From assembly GCF_937425535.1 (NCBI RefSeq), contig NZ_OW485601.1, positions 2,072,501 through 2,136,500 on the forward strand: DNA of 64,000 nucleotides. The letters run 5' to 3'. This document shows positions 26,783 through 35,471 of this stretch, piece by piece. This stretch comes from Rhodovastum atsumiense (GTDB lineage Bacteria > Pseudomonadota > Alphaproteobacteria > Acetobacterales > Acetobacteraceae). Both the position numbers and the translations under genes were made by a program. How positions within the stretch are numbered: position 1 is the first letter of the stretch; each line of letters begins with the position of its first letter. The notes beneath the pieces were generated by a model. That model saw nothing but the letters and a program-made list of their open reading frames with translations. It did not search any database and had not been told where the DNA came from.

Positions 26783-27490
26783 TCATTCCTCTCCCGTCCG
26801 TCGTCGCAGCGCATACGCCGCGAACACCACGAGCAGCGCCACGGCCAGGCCGAACCAGGTCAGCGCATAGCCGAGATGGTCGTTGGGCGGGCGCGGCAGG
26901 TGCGCGGGCCGGATCGGAGTCCCCGCCGCCGGCCCCGCGTCTGCCAGTTCGATGAGCACGAAGGGCAGGACCGGCGCAACCCCCAGAGTCCGCGCCATCG
27001 CCTGGGGATCCAGGGTATAGAAACGCCCCGCGGCAGGATCGTCCCGCGCCGAGAACAGGCCGGGCCGTTCCGCCGGCCTCAGCCAGCCCGTGACCGTCGC
27101 CCGGCCGGGGGACAGGCCCGGCTCCTGTCCCGCCGGCATCCAGCCGCGATCCACCAGCAGCACCGCGCCGTCCGGCAGGCGCAGCGGAGCGATGAGATCG
27201 GAGCCGAGTACCGGACCACCGGAAAGGACATGCACCGCACTGCCGTACCAGGCGACCGGCCCGTCCAGCCAGTCCCCCTCGGCCCGCACCTTCTGCAACG
27301 GGCCGGGCGTCGCCGGCAGGGGCACCGGCGCGGCCGCCTCGGCGGCATCCAGCCGGGCCAGCAGATCACGCTTCCATGCCAGGCGCTGCAATTGCCACAC
27401 GCCGAGCCCGATCAGCACCGCCAGCATCCCGGCCGTCATCAGGCCGGGCACCAGCAGGCGACGCGGCCCCGGCCGCACCGCTCCGCTCAT
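26783..27490 (-). CDS. SURF1-family cytochrome oxidase assembly protein
   Basis: A 235-residue protein with one transmembrane helix near each end (about 12-34 and 206-226) and a periplasmic domain between, the SURF1 topology. GVWQLQRLAWKRDLL follows helix 1, VLLVDRGWMPAG lies in the middle, and PNDHLGYALTWFGLA is the conserved C-terminal signature. SURF1 helps haem a insertion into CoxA. Its ATG overlaps the stop of the DUF983 gene. Confidence 0.92.
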   Translation of the reverse strand: MSGAVRPGPRRLLVPGLMTAGMLAVLIGLGVWQLQRLAWKRDLLARLDAAEAAAPVPLPATPGPLQKVRAEGDWLDGPVAWYGSAVHVLSGGPVLGSDLIAPLRLPDGAVLLVDRGWMPAGQEPGLSPGRATVTGWLRPAERPGLFSARDDPAAGRFYTLDPQAMARTLGVAPVLPFVLIELADAGPAAGTPIRPAHLPRPPNDHLGYALTWFGLAVALLVVFAAYALRRRTGEE

Positions 27491-27846
27491 GGCGGGTTCA
27501 TCTCGCTGGCACGGTAGCGGAACTGCAGCGCCACCATCGCCGCCTTCAACGGACGCATCATCCCGATCGCCAGCGGCACCGTCACCACCGGCCACAACAC
27601 CGCATGCACCCAGAGCGGCGGCTCGAAGCGGAACTCCACCCAGAAGGCCAGCGTCACCACCACCGTGCCCAGCACGAACATGACCAGCACCGCCGGCCCG
27701 TCGCCGGTGTCACTGGCCCGCAGGTCGAGGCCACAGATCTCGCAGCGGTCGCGCACCGTCAGCAGGCCGATGAACAGGCGGCCCTCGCCGCAACGCGGGC
27801 AGCGGCAGCCCAGGCCGGCCTGCCACCAGGACGGCGGAACGGTCAC
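27487..27846 (-). CDS. DUF983 membrane protein with zinc ribbon
   Basis: A 119-residue protein starting with a zinc-ribbon (CPRCGEGRLF near residue 14 and CEICGLDL about 20 residues later), then two hydrophobic helices in the C-terminal half. DUF983 proteins are regularly found between coxC and SURF1 in alphaproteobacteria and are thought to aid oxidase assembly, though their exact role is unsettled. The GTG start overlaps the coxC stop (GTGA); the stop overlaps the SURF1 start (ATGA). Confidence 0.88.
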   Translation of the reverse strand: MTVPPSWWQAGLGCRCPRCGEGRLFIGLLTVRDRCEICGLDLRASDTGDGPAVLVMFVLGTVVVTLAFWVEFRFEPPLWVHAVLWPVVTVPLAIGMMRPLKAAMVALQFRYRASEMNPP

Positions 27847-28745
27847 TCGTGCAGGACCGGGCCCTGGCCCGCCCAGTAGATGCACACGAACAGGAACAGC
27901 CAGACCACGTCGACGAAATGCCAGTACCACGCCGCCGCCTCGAAGCCGAAATGACGCTGCGGCGTGAAATCGCCCCGGATCGCCCGCAAGGTGCAGACGA
28001 TCAGGAAACAGGTGCCGACGATCACGTGGAAGCCGTGAAAGCCGGTGGCGAGGAAGAACACCGACGGATAGATGCCGCCGCCGGAGAACTTGAACGGCGC
28101 TTCCGAATATTCGATGGCCTGGAAGGTGGTGAAGCTCAGGCCGAGCAACACCGTCAGGATCAGGCCACGGATCAGCGCCCGGCGATCGCCCTCGATCAGG
28201 CCGTGATGCGCCCAGGTGATCGTGGTGCCCGACAACAGCAGGATCATCGTGTTCAGGAACGGCAGGTGGAACGGATCGAAGGTGTGGATGCCCTGCGGCG
28301 GCCAGCTCGGCGTGGCGGTGCCCAGCACATGGCCGGGAAACAGGGCAAAGTGGAAATACGCCCAGAAGAAGCCGACGAAGAACATCACCTCGCTGGCGAT
28401 GAACAGCATCATGCCGTAGCGCAGGCCCAGCTGCACCACCGGCGTGTGCACACCCTTGGCGCGGCTCTCGCGCAGCACGTCGCGCCACCAGCCGAACATC
28501 ACCACCAGCAGCACGGCGATGCCGATCCCGAGCGCCACGTAATTCCCGTAATGCGCGGCGAAGACGATGCCGAGCACGGTCAACCCGGCACCGAGCGCCC
28601 CGACCAGCGGCCAGGGACTGGGATCGACGAGATGATACGGCTGCTTCAGGCCGGACTCGGCGGGAAGCCTCGCCCCGTGGCCGCCGAGGGTTGCCCCCTG
28701 GGTATCGCTGCTCATGCCATCATCCCCCAACGCGACATCATTCAT
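27843..28745 (-). CDS. coxC: Cytochrome c oxidase subunit III
   Basis: A 300-residue membrane protein with seven helices. Seen: YHLVDPSPWPLVGALG at the start, ASEVMFFVGFFWAYFH, and the final GFEAAAWYWHFVDVVWLFLF. Subunit III stabilises the aa3 oxidase and its proton uptake path. I chose ATG 28745, which overlaps the ctaG stop; ATG 28715 would give a 10-residue shorter form and is also possible. Confidence 0.95.
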   Translation of the reverse strand: MNDVALGDDGMSSDTQGATLGGHGARLPAESGLKQPYHLVDPSPWPLVGALGAGLTVLGIVFAAHYGNYVALGIGIAVLLVVMFGWWRDVLRESRAKGVHTPVVQLGLRYGMMLFIASEVMFFVGFFWAYFHFALFPGHVLGTATPSWPPQGIHTFDPFHLPFLNTMILLLSGTTITWAHHGLIEGDRRALIRGLILTVLLGLSFTTFQAIEYSEAPFKFSGGGIYPSVFFLATGFHGFHVIVGTCFLIVCTLRAIRGDFTPQRHFGFEAAAWYWHFVDVVWLFLFVCIYWAGQGPVLHE

Positions 28746-29353
28746 CGCACGACCGGCCCGACATGCGGCCCCGCGGTGGCGACCGCGCCACTGCCTGCGG
28801 CGTCTTCGAGGCTGCGGAAGAAGGTGTAGGAGAGCGTGATCGTCCGCACATCCGCCGTGTCCGGATCCGTCGCCAGCGCCGGATCGACCCAGAAGCTCAG
28901 CGGGAACTGCATGTCCTGCCCGGCCGCGAGCGTCTGCGAATCGAAGCAGAAGCAGGCGGTCTTGTGGAAATACCGGCCGACCTTCTCGGGCGTGACGTTG
29001 TAGACGGCGACACCCGTCACCGGCCGGTCGGCCAGGTTGCGGGCGGCGTAGAACGCCACGCTCTCCGCGCCGAGCTGCAACCGCAGCTCCACCTGCTCCG
29101 GCCGGAAGCGCCAGGGCAGCGCCGGGTTGGTGTCGGCGTTGAACCGCACGGTCACCATCCGTCCGACCGCGCCGGGACTGGCGGCGGGGCCGATACGCGG
29201 CGTGCCGCCGAAGCCGGTCGCGGCGCAGAACATCCGATAGAGCGGCACCGCGGCGAAGGACAGCACCACCATGCCAAGGATCACCGAAGCCAGCGCCGCG
29301 GCGATCACGCCGTTGCGCCGCCCGCGATCCGGATGGGCCTGCCGCCGCGCCAT
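28742..29353 (-). CDS. ctaG: Cytochrome oxidase copper chaperone CtaG (Cox11)
   Basis: A 203-residue protein with one N-terminal transmembrane helix (about residues 15-37) and a periplasmic domain that inserts copper into the CuB site of CoxA. The copper motif CFCFDSQTL is near residue 135, and AVPLYRMFCAATGFGGT follows the helix. Its start is 3 bases after the CoxF-like gene, and its stop overlaps coxC. Confidence 0.95.
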   Translation of the reverse strand: MARRQAHPDRGRRNGVIAAALASVILGMVVLSFAAVPLYRMFCAATGFGGTPRIGPAASPGAVGRMVTVRFNADTNPALPWRFRPEQVELRLQLGAESVAFYAARNLADRPVTGVAVYNVTPEKVGRYFHKTACFCFDSQTLAAGQDMQFPLSFWVDPALATDPDTADVRTITLSYTFFRSLEDAAGSGAVATAGPHVGPVVR

Positions 29354-29356
29354 GCC

Positions 29357-29518
29357 TCAGTGCCCGGCGAGCTTGGCCAGGGTGATCAGGTAGAACAGCC
29401 CGCACACCCCCAGCAGCACCAGCATCAGCGCGACGTTGCGGCCGCGGCGCCGGCGCTGCAGCTCGTCGCTCTCCGCGCGGGAGAGCGACGCATCGGCGCG
29501 GGTCACGACATCAGACAA
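29357..29518 (-). CDS. CoxF-like small membrane protein
   Basis: A 53-residue protein with an Arg-rich segment (about 22-27) and one hydrophobic helix (about 29-47). Proteins of this shape and position, between ctaB and ctaG, are annotated as CoxF in alphaproteobacteria and may assist oxidase assembly. The start is uncertain: TTG 29518 overlaps the ctaB stop, and GTG 29506 is four codons shorter; neither has a strong ribosome site. Confidence 0.65.
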   Translation of the reverse strand: MSDVVTRADASLSRAESDELQRRRRGRNVALMLVLLGVCGLFYLITLAKLAGH

Positions 29519-30473
29519 GGAAGTGATCCACGGCAAGGGCTCCGAACAACGCGAACAGATAGAGGATCGAGAACCGGAACGCCGCGCGGGCCGGCGCGTC
29601 ACCGGACAGGCTGACGCCGCGCGCATCCTGCCGGTCGCGCAGCACCCGCCACGCTCGTTCGAGGAAACGCGCGCCAAGCAGCAGCGCCGTCACGCCATAG
29701 ATCCAGCCGCTCAGTCCCAGCGCCCAGGGGGCCAGGGACAGCAGCACCAGCAGCACGGTGTAGAGCAGGATCTGCCGGCGGGTTTCCCGCGCCCCGGCCA
29801 CCACCGGCAACATCGGCACCCCGGCGCGGGCGTAGTCGCCATGCGCCCACAGCGACAGCGCCCAGAAATGCGGCGGCGTCCAGAAGAACACGATGGCGAA
29901 CAGCAGCAGCGGCATCACGTCCAGCCCGCCAGTGGCGGCGAGCCAGCCGATCGCCGGCGGGAACGCCCCCGCGGCACCGCCGATGACGATGTTCTGCGGC
30001 GTGCGCCGCTTCAGCCACATCGTGTAGACCAGAACGTAGAAGCCGATCGAGAACGCAAGCCCCGCCGCCGCCGCGAGATTGACAGCAAGCCCCATCAGGA
30101 TCACCGAAGCGGCGGCCAGCGTCACCCCGAAGCCAAGCGCCTCGCCCGGCTCGATCCGCCCCGCCGGGATCGGCCGCCGCGCGGTGCGCCGCATCACCGC
30201 GTCGATGTCGCGGTCGTACCACATGTTGATCGCCCCGGCCGCGCCCGCGCCCACCGCGATGCAGAGCATGGCAGTGAAGGCCAGCACCGGATGCAGCGTC
30301 GCCGGGGCGACCAGCAGGCCGACGACGCCGGTGAACAGCACCAGCAGGATCACCCGGGGCTTGAGCAGGGTGACCCAGTCGGCGACGGTGGAAACGGCGA
30401 GATCCGGGCCGGGCAGCGGGAAGGCGGACAGGCTGTCCGCCGCCCGCTCGGCCCCGGTGGCAGGATGGGTCAT
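29511..30473 (-). CDS. ctaB: Protohaem IX farnesyltransferase (haem O synthase)
   Basis: A 320-residue UbiA-family membrane enzyme that farnesylates protohaem to haem O, the precursor of haem a. The prenyl-diphosphate-binding motif [15 protein letters not shown] is near residue 83, with the second motif [12 protein letters not shown] further on. About nine membrane helices are present. It lies 22 bases downstream of coxA on the same strand. Confidence 0.95.
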   Translation of the reverse strand: MTHPATGAERAADSLSAFPLPGPDLAVSTVADWVTLLKPRVILLVLFTGVVGLLVAPATLHPVLAFTAMLCIAVGAGAAGAINMWYDRDIDAVMRRTARRPIPAGRIEPGEALGFGVTLAAASVILMGLAVNLAAAAGLAFSIGFYVLVYTMWLKRRTPQNIVIGGAAGAFPPAIGWLAATGGLDVMPLLLFAIVFFWTPPHFWALSLWAHGDYARAGVPMLPVVAGARETRRQILLYTVLLVLLSLAPWALGLSGWIYGVTALLLGARFLERAWRVLRDRQDARGVSLSGDAPARAAFRFSILYLFALFGALAVDHFLV

Positions 30474-30495
30474 GCAGCACCTCGCTCGATCCCGC

Positions 30496-32085
30496 TCAGC
30501 GGAAGCGGGGAAGTTCCTCGTAGGTGTGGAACGGCGGCGGTGAGGTCAGGCTCCATTCAAGCGTGGTCGCGCCCTCGCCCCAGTAGTTGCCGGCGATTGC
30601 AGCGCGGGATGTGAAGGTGCGCCAGCAGATGACAAGGAACAGCACCAGCGAGGCCGCGCTGATATAGGCGCCCATCGAGGCCACGTGGTTCCAGCCCGCG
30701 AAGGCGTCCGGATAGTCCGGGTAGCGACGCGGCATGCCGGCGAGCCCGAGGAAATGCATCGGGAAGAAGGTCAGGTTCACGCCGACGAAGAACATCCAGA
30801 AATGGATGCGCGCCAGCAGGTCGGGATACTGGTGGCCGCTCATTTTGCCGATCCAGTAGTAGAATCCGGCGAAGATCCCGAACACCGCGCCCAGGCTCAG
30901 CACGTAGTGGAAATGGGCGATGACGTAGTAGGAATTGTGCAGGATCTGATCCAGCCCTGCATTGGCCAGCACCACGCCGGTGACGCCGCCGATGGTGAAG
31001 ACGAAGATGAAGCCCGCCGCCCACAGCATCGGCACCTCCATGCGGATCGAGCCGCCCCACATGGTGGCGATCCAGGAGAAGATCTTGATGCCGGTGGGCA
31101 CGGCGATGATCATCGTCGCCGCCATGAAATAGGCCCGGGTATCGACGCCGATGCCGGAGACGAACATGTGGTGCGCCCACACCACGAAGCCGACCACGCC
31201 GATCGCCACCATCGCATAGGCCATGCCGAGATAGCCGAAGATCGGCTTGCGGCTGAAGGTGGAGACGACGTGGCTGATGATGCCGAAGGCCGGCAGGATC
31301 ATGATGTAGACTTCGGGATGGCCGAAGAACCAGAACAGGTGCTGGAACAGCACCGGGTCGCCGCCGCCCTGCGGGTCGAAGAAAGCGGTGCCGAAGTTGC
31401 GGTCGGTGATCAGCATGGTGATGGCGCCGGCCAGCACCGGTACCGCCAGCAGCAGCAGGAAGGCGGTGACCAGCATGCTCCACACGAACAGCGGCATCTT
31501 GTGCAGCGTCATGCCGGGGGCGCGCATGTTGAAGATGGTGGTGATGAAGTTGATGGCGCCGAGCAGCGACGAAATACCCGCCAGGTGCAGGGCGAACAGC
31601 ACGAAATCCATCGACGGGTCGCTCTGGTACGTCGCATTCGACAGCGGCGGATAGAGCGTCCAGCCCGAGCCCGCGCCGCTGCCGGTCCACAGCCCGGCCA
31701 TGATCAGCGTGAAGGCCGGCACCAGCAGCCAGAAACTGATGTTGTTGAGCCGCGGGAAGGCCATGTCGGGGGCGCCGATCATGATCGGCACGAACCAGTT
31801 GCCGAAGCCGCCGATCAGCGCCGGCATGACCACGAAGAAGATCATCACCAGGCCATGCGACGTGACCACGGCATTCCATTGCTGGCCGGAGGCGAAGAAC
31901 TTCATCCCCGGATTCTGCAGCTCCATCCGCATCCACACCGACAGCGCGGTGCCGACGATGCCCGCCACGACGGCGAACATCAGGTACAGCGTGCCGATGT
32001 CCTTGTGATTGGTGCTGAACAGCCAGCGACGGATGAAACCCGGGGCGTGGTCGTGATGGGCATGCCCATGCGTCGTGACGCTCAT
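30496..32085 (-). CDS. coxA: Cytochrome c oxidase subunit I
   Basis: A 529-residue, twelve-helix catalytic subunit that carries haem a and the haem a3-CuB centre and reduces oxygen. Seen: [17 protein letters not shown] near the N-terminus, [12 protein letters not shown] with a haem-ligating His, [10 protein letters not shown] with the CuB His and the cross-linked Tyr, and [13 protein letters not shown] with the haem ligands. The ATG at 32085 gives [11 protein letters not shown]; a longer frame would invade the coxB end. It lies 28 bases after coxB. Confidence 0.97.
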   Translation of the reverse strand: MSVTTHGHAHHDHAPGFIRRWLFSTNHKDIGTLYLMFAVVAGIVGTALSVWMRMELQNPGMKFFASGQQWNAVVTSHGLVMIFFVVMPALIGGFGNWFVPIMIGAPDMAFPRLNNISFWLLVPAFTLIMAGLWTGSGAGSGWTLYPPLSNATYQSDPSMDFVLFALHLAGISSLLGAINFITTIFNMRAPGMTLHKMPLFVWSMLVTAFLLLLAVPVLAGAITMLITDRNFGTAFFDPQGGGDPVLFQHLFWFFGHPEVYIMILPAFGIISHVVSTFSRKPIFGYLGMAYAMVAIGVVGFVVWAHHMFVSGIGVDTRAYFMAATMIIAVPTGIKIFSWIATMWGGSIRMEVPMLWAAGFIFVFTIGGVTGVVLANAGLDQILHNSYYVIAHFHYVLSLGAVFGIFAGFYYWIGKMSGHQYPDLLARIHFWMFFVGVNLTFFPMHFLGLAGMPRRYPDYPDAFAGWNHVASMGAYISAASLVLFLVICWRTFTSRAAIAGNYWGEGATTLEWSLTSPPPFHTYEELPRFR

Positions 32086-32113
32086 GTCTGCATCTCCTGC
32101 ACGCATCGACCGG

Positions 32114-32968
32114 TCATTGGGGCGCGGCCTCGGCAAGGCGCTGGCCCGGGGCGGGCACGGGGGCCGGCGTGGTGTCCGAGAACTGGGTCTTCGCCTGCTC
32201 GAGCCAGGAGGTGAACTCCGCCGGCGGCACCCCCCGGACGGCGATCGGCATCATGGAATGGTTGGTGCCACAGATCTGGTTGCACTCGCCGTAGTAGACC
32301 CCCGGTCGATCGACCCGGACCCATGTCTCGATGGTGCGGCCCGGAATGGCGTAACGCTGTACCCCCAGGCTCGGGATGTAGAAGCTGTGGATCACATCCG
32401 CCGAGGTGGTGAGGATGCGGACATTCTTGCCCACCGGCACGACCACCTGGTTGTCGACGTCGAGCAGCCGCAATTGCCCCGGCTTCAGTTGGTCGTCGGG
32501 CACCATGTAGCTGGAAAAGTTCAGGCCGCCGTTATCGGGATAGGTGTATTCCCAGTACCATTGGTGCCCCGTGACCTTGACGGTCAGGTCGGCCTGCACG
32601 GTGCGATCCTGGAAGTAGATCAGACGAAAGCTGGGGATCGCGATCACCACCAGGATCAACACCGGCAGCACGGTCCAGGCCACTTCCAGCACGGTGTTGT
32701 GGCTGGTCTGGCTGGGCGTTGGGTGGCGACGGGCGTTGTAGCGGAACAGCACCCAGGCCAGCAGCACCGCCACCAGCAGCGTGATGGCGGTGATAATCAC
32801 CAGCACCAGGTCATGGAGCGAATTGATGCCGGCCTGGACGGGGCTCGCCGGCGGCTGCATGCCGGTCTGCCATGGCTGCGGTGCGGCGGCGAAGAGATCG
32901 GCAGGCGCGATGAACGCCCCGATCGTCATAAGGCCGAGCGCGGCAATACGCCGCCGGATCCGATGCAT
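32114..32968 (-). CDS. coxB: Cytochrome c oxidase subunit II
   Basis: A 284-residue protein with a leader peptide (about 1-28), two transmembrane helices (about 51-76 and 93-113) and a periplasmic CuA domain. CuA ligands are visible: His194, then Cys229, Cys233, His237 and Met240 in [14 protein letters not shown]. It accepts electrons from cytochrome c. There is no fused cytochrome c domain. It is the first gene of the operon; a perfect FNR-type box lies 74-87 bases upstream of its start. Confidence 0.96.
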   Translation of the reverse strand: MHRIRRRIAALGLMTIGAFIAPADLFAAAPQPWQTGMQPPASPVQAGINSLHDLVLVIITAITLLVAVLLAWVLFRYNARRHPTPSQTSHNTVLEVAWTVLPVLILVVIAIPSFRLIYFQDRTVQADLTVKVTGHQWYWEYTYPDNGGLNFSSYMVPDDQLKPGQLRLLDVDNQVVVPVGKNVRILTTSADVIHSFYIPSLGVQRYAIPGRTIETWVRVDRPGVYYGECNQICGTNHSMMPIAVRGVPPAEFTSWLEQAKTQFSDTTPAPVPAPGQRLAEAAPQ

Positions 32969-32997
32969 CGTCGGACCATCCCCCTGATCATTTTCAC

Positions 32998-33009
32998 GGC
33001 GTTAACGCC
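32998..33009. promoter_or_regulatory. Palindrome in the coxB leader region
   Basis: GGCGTTAACGCC is a perfect 12-base palindrome 30 bases upstream of the coxB start. It could be part of the untranslated leader or an operator half. No regulator is assigned. Confidence 0.3.
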
Positions 33010-33041
33010 GCGCAGTTCAGGAGGATGGGCTACAGGACGGC

Positions 33042-33055
33042 TTGATCTGGATCAA
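33042..33055 (-). promoter_or_regulatory. FNR/FixK-type binding site upstream of the cox operon
   Basis: TTGAT, CTGG, ATCAA: a perfect match to the FNR consensus TTGAT-N4-ATCAA. It lies 74-87 bases upstream of coxB and 48 bases after the stop of the methyltransferase gene, both on the minus strand, so coxB is the natural target. I cannot place the transcription start, so activation and repression are both possible. Confidence 0.65.
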
Positions 33056-33103
33056 GGCTCGATCAGGCCGGATGTGCCTGACCGAGAGTTGATTCCGCGG
33101 GAA

Positions 33104-33769
33104 TCAGATATCCAGTCGCGCGAGTGTGAACAGTCCGAAGGGATGCATCGGCACCAGCGCGGCTTTGGCGCGGTCTTCTTCGGGGAACAACGCCTCAAGC
33201 GCGAAATCCGGATGCCACCCCAGCTTGCGCGAGGCCGGCGCGAGGGCCCGCTCCACCCACCAGCGCGGCCCGCGCTCGGCGGCGAAGTGGTTGACGAACA
33301 GGATGTGGCCACCCGGACGGACCACCCGCTTCATCTCGGCCAGCAGCCGGCGGGGGTTGGGCACGACGGAGGCGACGAACATGCCGACCGCAATGTCGAA
33401 GCTGCCGTCGGGAAATCCCGTGGCCTCCGCGTCCATTTCCAGCAGCGCGGTGACGTTGGAGAGGGATTCGCGCTCCACCCGCGAGCGCGCACGCTCCAGC
33501 ATGTCCACCGACAGGTCGATGCCGGTGATGCGCTTTTCCGGCCGGTAATGCGGCAGGGCAAGGCCGGTGCCCACGCCGACTTCCAGCACGCGGCTGCCCG
33601 GCAGCCGGTTCACCTCGGCCACGGCGCGACGCCGCCCCCAGGCGGAAACGCCGCCGAACACGGCGTCGTACACCGCCGCCCAACGCCGATAGGCCCGGCG
33701 CACGGCCTCGGCATCCAGGGCCGCCGCCGGCTCCGCCCGACGCTGTGGGGAGATAGTACTATGGCTCAT
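33104..33769 (-). CDS. pmtA: PmtA-like SAM-dependent methyltransferase
   Basis: A 221-residue class I methyltransferase. The SAM motif VLEVGVGTGLALPHY is near residue 60, followed by GIDLSVDMLERAR; post-I and C-terminal motifs include RVVRPGGHILFVNHF. The segment YRRWAAVYDAVFGGVSAWGRR is like the Rhodobacter PmtA family that turns phosphatidylethanolamine into phosphatidylcholine. The family is close to UbiE-type enzymes, so the lipid substrate is an inference. It is separated from coxB by 135 bases. Confidence 0.72.
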   Translation of the reverse strand: MSHSTISPQRRAEPAAALDAEAVRRAYRRWAAVYDAVFGGVSAWGRRRAVAEVNRLPGSRVLEVGVGTGLALPHYRPEKRITGIDLSVDMLERARSRVERESLSNVTALLEMDAEATGFPDGSFDIAVGMFVASVVPNPRRLLAEMKRVVRPGGHILFVNHFAAERGPRWWVERALAPASRKLGWHPDFALEALFPEEDRAKAALVPMHPFGLFTLARLDI

Positions 33770-34217
33770 GTTCTGGGTCCGTCCGCTCTGGACATCGTGG
33801 AAAGAGGGCGCAGCGAGACGCGCGGCGCACCACGGTGACCTTGGCTGTCTAACACGTCGATGTCGATCGAGGAACGCATGGCAGCCCCGACCTTTACGTA
33901 AAGCGCAATATCCCGGACCCGCCAGGGATGAAAGACGGGAGCAGACCGGATGCGATCACGATCACACCCTGTGCAGCAAAGTCGGACAGGCTGGTTACGC
34001 CCCATGATCCCGGAAGTCATGGTTGCGCAGCAGTGGGGCTGCCTTCCACAGGCAGCGTGACGCGGTCCCTTCGATAGCCCGAAGGCAGACAAACGCCTTT
34101 GCCGCTTGCGAAGGCAAGCCAGCATCCGATCGTGATCACCGTACACGAAGACAGGACCAACCCGCCTGGATTGATCCAGGCCAGATCAGCCTGTTGGCGA
34201 TGCTGTGGAGAGCGGGG
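33770..34217. other. Gap upstream of the methyltransferase gene; no gene seen
   Basis: These 448 bases hold no coding region I can support: open frames on both strands lack ribosome sites and recognisable families. No tRNA cloverleaf is visible. The gap includes a perfect 12-base palindrome CTTTACGTAAAG (33892-33903) and a repeated CGATCA (about 33955-33965), both possible operator elements for the methyltransferase gene. Confidence 0.5.
33892..33903. promoter_or_regulatory. Perfect AT-rich palindrome, possible operator
   Basis: CTTTACGTAAAG is a 12-base perfect palindrome 123 bases upstream of the methyltransferase start, in an otherwise GC-rich background. Such TTACGTAA cores are bound by several regulator families, but no regulator gene is adjacent. 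Confidence 0.3.
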
Positions 34218-34228
34218 TCAGTCCCCGC
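34212..34228 (-). terminator. Hairpin over the cspA stop codon
   Basis: GCGGGG, TCAGT, CCCCGC forms a perfect 6-bp stem that includes the stop codon of the cold-shock gene. There is no T-run after it, so it is a weak terminator candidate or an mRNA end stabiliser. Confidence 0.35.
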
Positions 34229-34427
34229 CGCTCAGATTGACGGCGGCCGTGCGCCCGTTCTGCTGCTGCTCGACATCGAACCCGACCTTCTGGCCCTCGT
34301 TCAACGTGCGCAGGCCAGCTTTCTGGACCGCGCTGATGTGGACAAAGACATCCTTGCCACCGGTATCCGGCGCAATGAACCCGTACCCCTTGGTGGGGTT
34401 GAACCACTTGACAGTGCCCTTAGGCAT
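34218..34427 (-). CDS. cspA: Cold-shock protein (CspA family)
   Basis: A 69-residue single cold-shock domain that binds single-stranded RNA and DNA. It starts [18 protein letters not shown] with RNP1 (KGYGFI), followed by RNP2 (DVFVHIS) and [12 protein letters not shown]. Length is typical of the family. It is a lone gene with its own promoter and a leader of about 95 bases, as expected for cold-regulated csp genes. Confidence 0.95.
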   Translation of the reverse strand: MPKGTVKWFNPTKGYGFIAPDTGGKDVFVHISAVQKAGLRTLNEGQKVGFDVEQQQNGRTAAVNLSGGD

Positions 34428-34529
34428 AGACGTGCCGCCTCCTTCATGCGGGTGCAAGCTTCGGCGCACCCACTGCCTGCACGACTCCTCGCCCTCTTGT
34501 CCGGGGGACGTTGCCAGCCGCTGAGCGGA

Positions 34530-34558
34530 ACGATACGACCGGACACCGGCAGTTGCAA
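34530..34558 (-). promoter_or_regulatory. Candidate cspA promoter
   Basis: On the minus strand TTGCAA (34558-34553) and TATCGT (34535-34530) are separated by 17 bases, a plausible -35/-10 pair. A second TTGCAA lies just upstream at 34568-34563, so TTGCAA-CGGA-TTGCAA forms a symmetric element. Transcription would start about 95 bases before the ATG. A stem in the leader (GGGTGC at 34450-34455 with GCACCC at 34466-34471) fits a structured csp leader. Confidence 0.35.
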
Positions 34559-34605
34559 CGGATTGCAACCAACGCCGTTTGACATACGCGAGAGCACTTT
34601 GTTTT

Positions 34606-35340
34606 CTAACGTAATAAGTTCGTCGGCGCCGGGCTCGTGAACGGAACCGCCGACGGAGCCGTCCGGCCGGCCGGGGCGGCGGCGGGGGGCGGCGGCGTCA
34701 GCGTCGGTGCCAAGGTCGGGGCCGGCGCCGGGGTTGACGTCCCAGGCGATCCCAGATCCTGCTGTTCAACCGGACCGGGTTCGGGGGCCGAGGGCGCCGT
34801 GGTCTGCAGGTAGTCACGCATGCGCTGGCGGATCTGGTACTCCAGCTCCACGTTCATGTCGGTCATCATCTGCCGGACCATGTCGTAGAGATCGGCGCGG
34901 ACCACGGCGGGACTGTCATCATCAATGGTGCGCGTGCGCGTCACCCGCGCCTCGGCGTAGCCGCTGCGGGTTCCGTCCGGCGTGCTGAGGGCGATGTGGA
35001 CGGCGAAATTCCCCACGTAGTTCTCGCGCTGCTCCACGATCGAGGCCTCGTCGATGACGAAGGTTGCCTCTCCCGTCATGCCGCCCGCGATCAGGCGGTC
35101 CTCGGCCATCTGCCGCAGCGCCTTGACCGGCGGGGTGGGCGCGAGGTGGCCAACATCACGGGTCCCGGGCCGCGGCTTCCAGGAATCGTCGATCTCGATC
35201 GACCCGACGTTCAGCTTCAGCCGGGACAGGTAGTCCCATCCCAGCGGCTCGAAGGTCGTGGGCACGTCACGCCCGCCGCAGGCCGCCAGCACGAGCGGCA
35301 GCGCAAGGGCGGCACGGCGCGAAATCCGGGGGGGCATCAT
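34606..35340 (-). CDS. Lipoprotein of unknown function
   Basis: A 244-residue protein with a lipoprotein signal ([14 protein letters not shown], lipobox LAAC at about residues 18-21), so it should sit in the membrane facing the periplasm. The middle part (about 25-170) is a mixed fold with no family I can name. The last 70 residues are rich in Pro, Ala and Thr. Two adjacent ATG codons (35340 and 35337) start the frame; neither has a strong ribosome site. Confidence 0.75.
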   Translation of the reverse strand: MMPPRISRRAALALPLVLAACGGRDVPTTFEPLGWDYLSRLKLNVGSIEIDDSWKPRPGTRDVGHLAPTPPVKALRQMAEDRLIAGGMTGEATFVIDEASIVEQRENYVGNFAVHIALSTPDGTRSGYAEARVTRTRTIDDDSPAVVRADLYDMVRQMMTDMNVELEYQIRQRMRDYLQTTAPSAPEPGPVEQQDLGSPGTSTPAPAPTLAPTLTPPPPAAAPAGRTAPSAVPFTSPAPTNLLR

Positions 35341-35471
35341 GGGCAGCAAGTCCGTCCGGTTGGATGGCGGCATCGACCCACGCCGGCATGACCACGGTCA
35401 GGCCGGCGTGGATTCAGTACGCGGCACCCTGCGGAGCAAAAGCCCAGAGGTCAATGACCGTCCGGCGGCAC

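Noticed and set aside
33770-34217. tRNA or other known structural RNA in the gap upstream of the methyltransferase gene
   Set aside because: No cloverleaf, T-loop motif or known RNA signature could be found by eye.
34023-34640. Plus-strand open frame across the cold-shock gene
   Set aside because: It is antisense to cspA, has no ribosome site and no recognised family.
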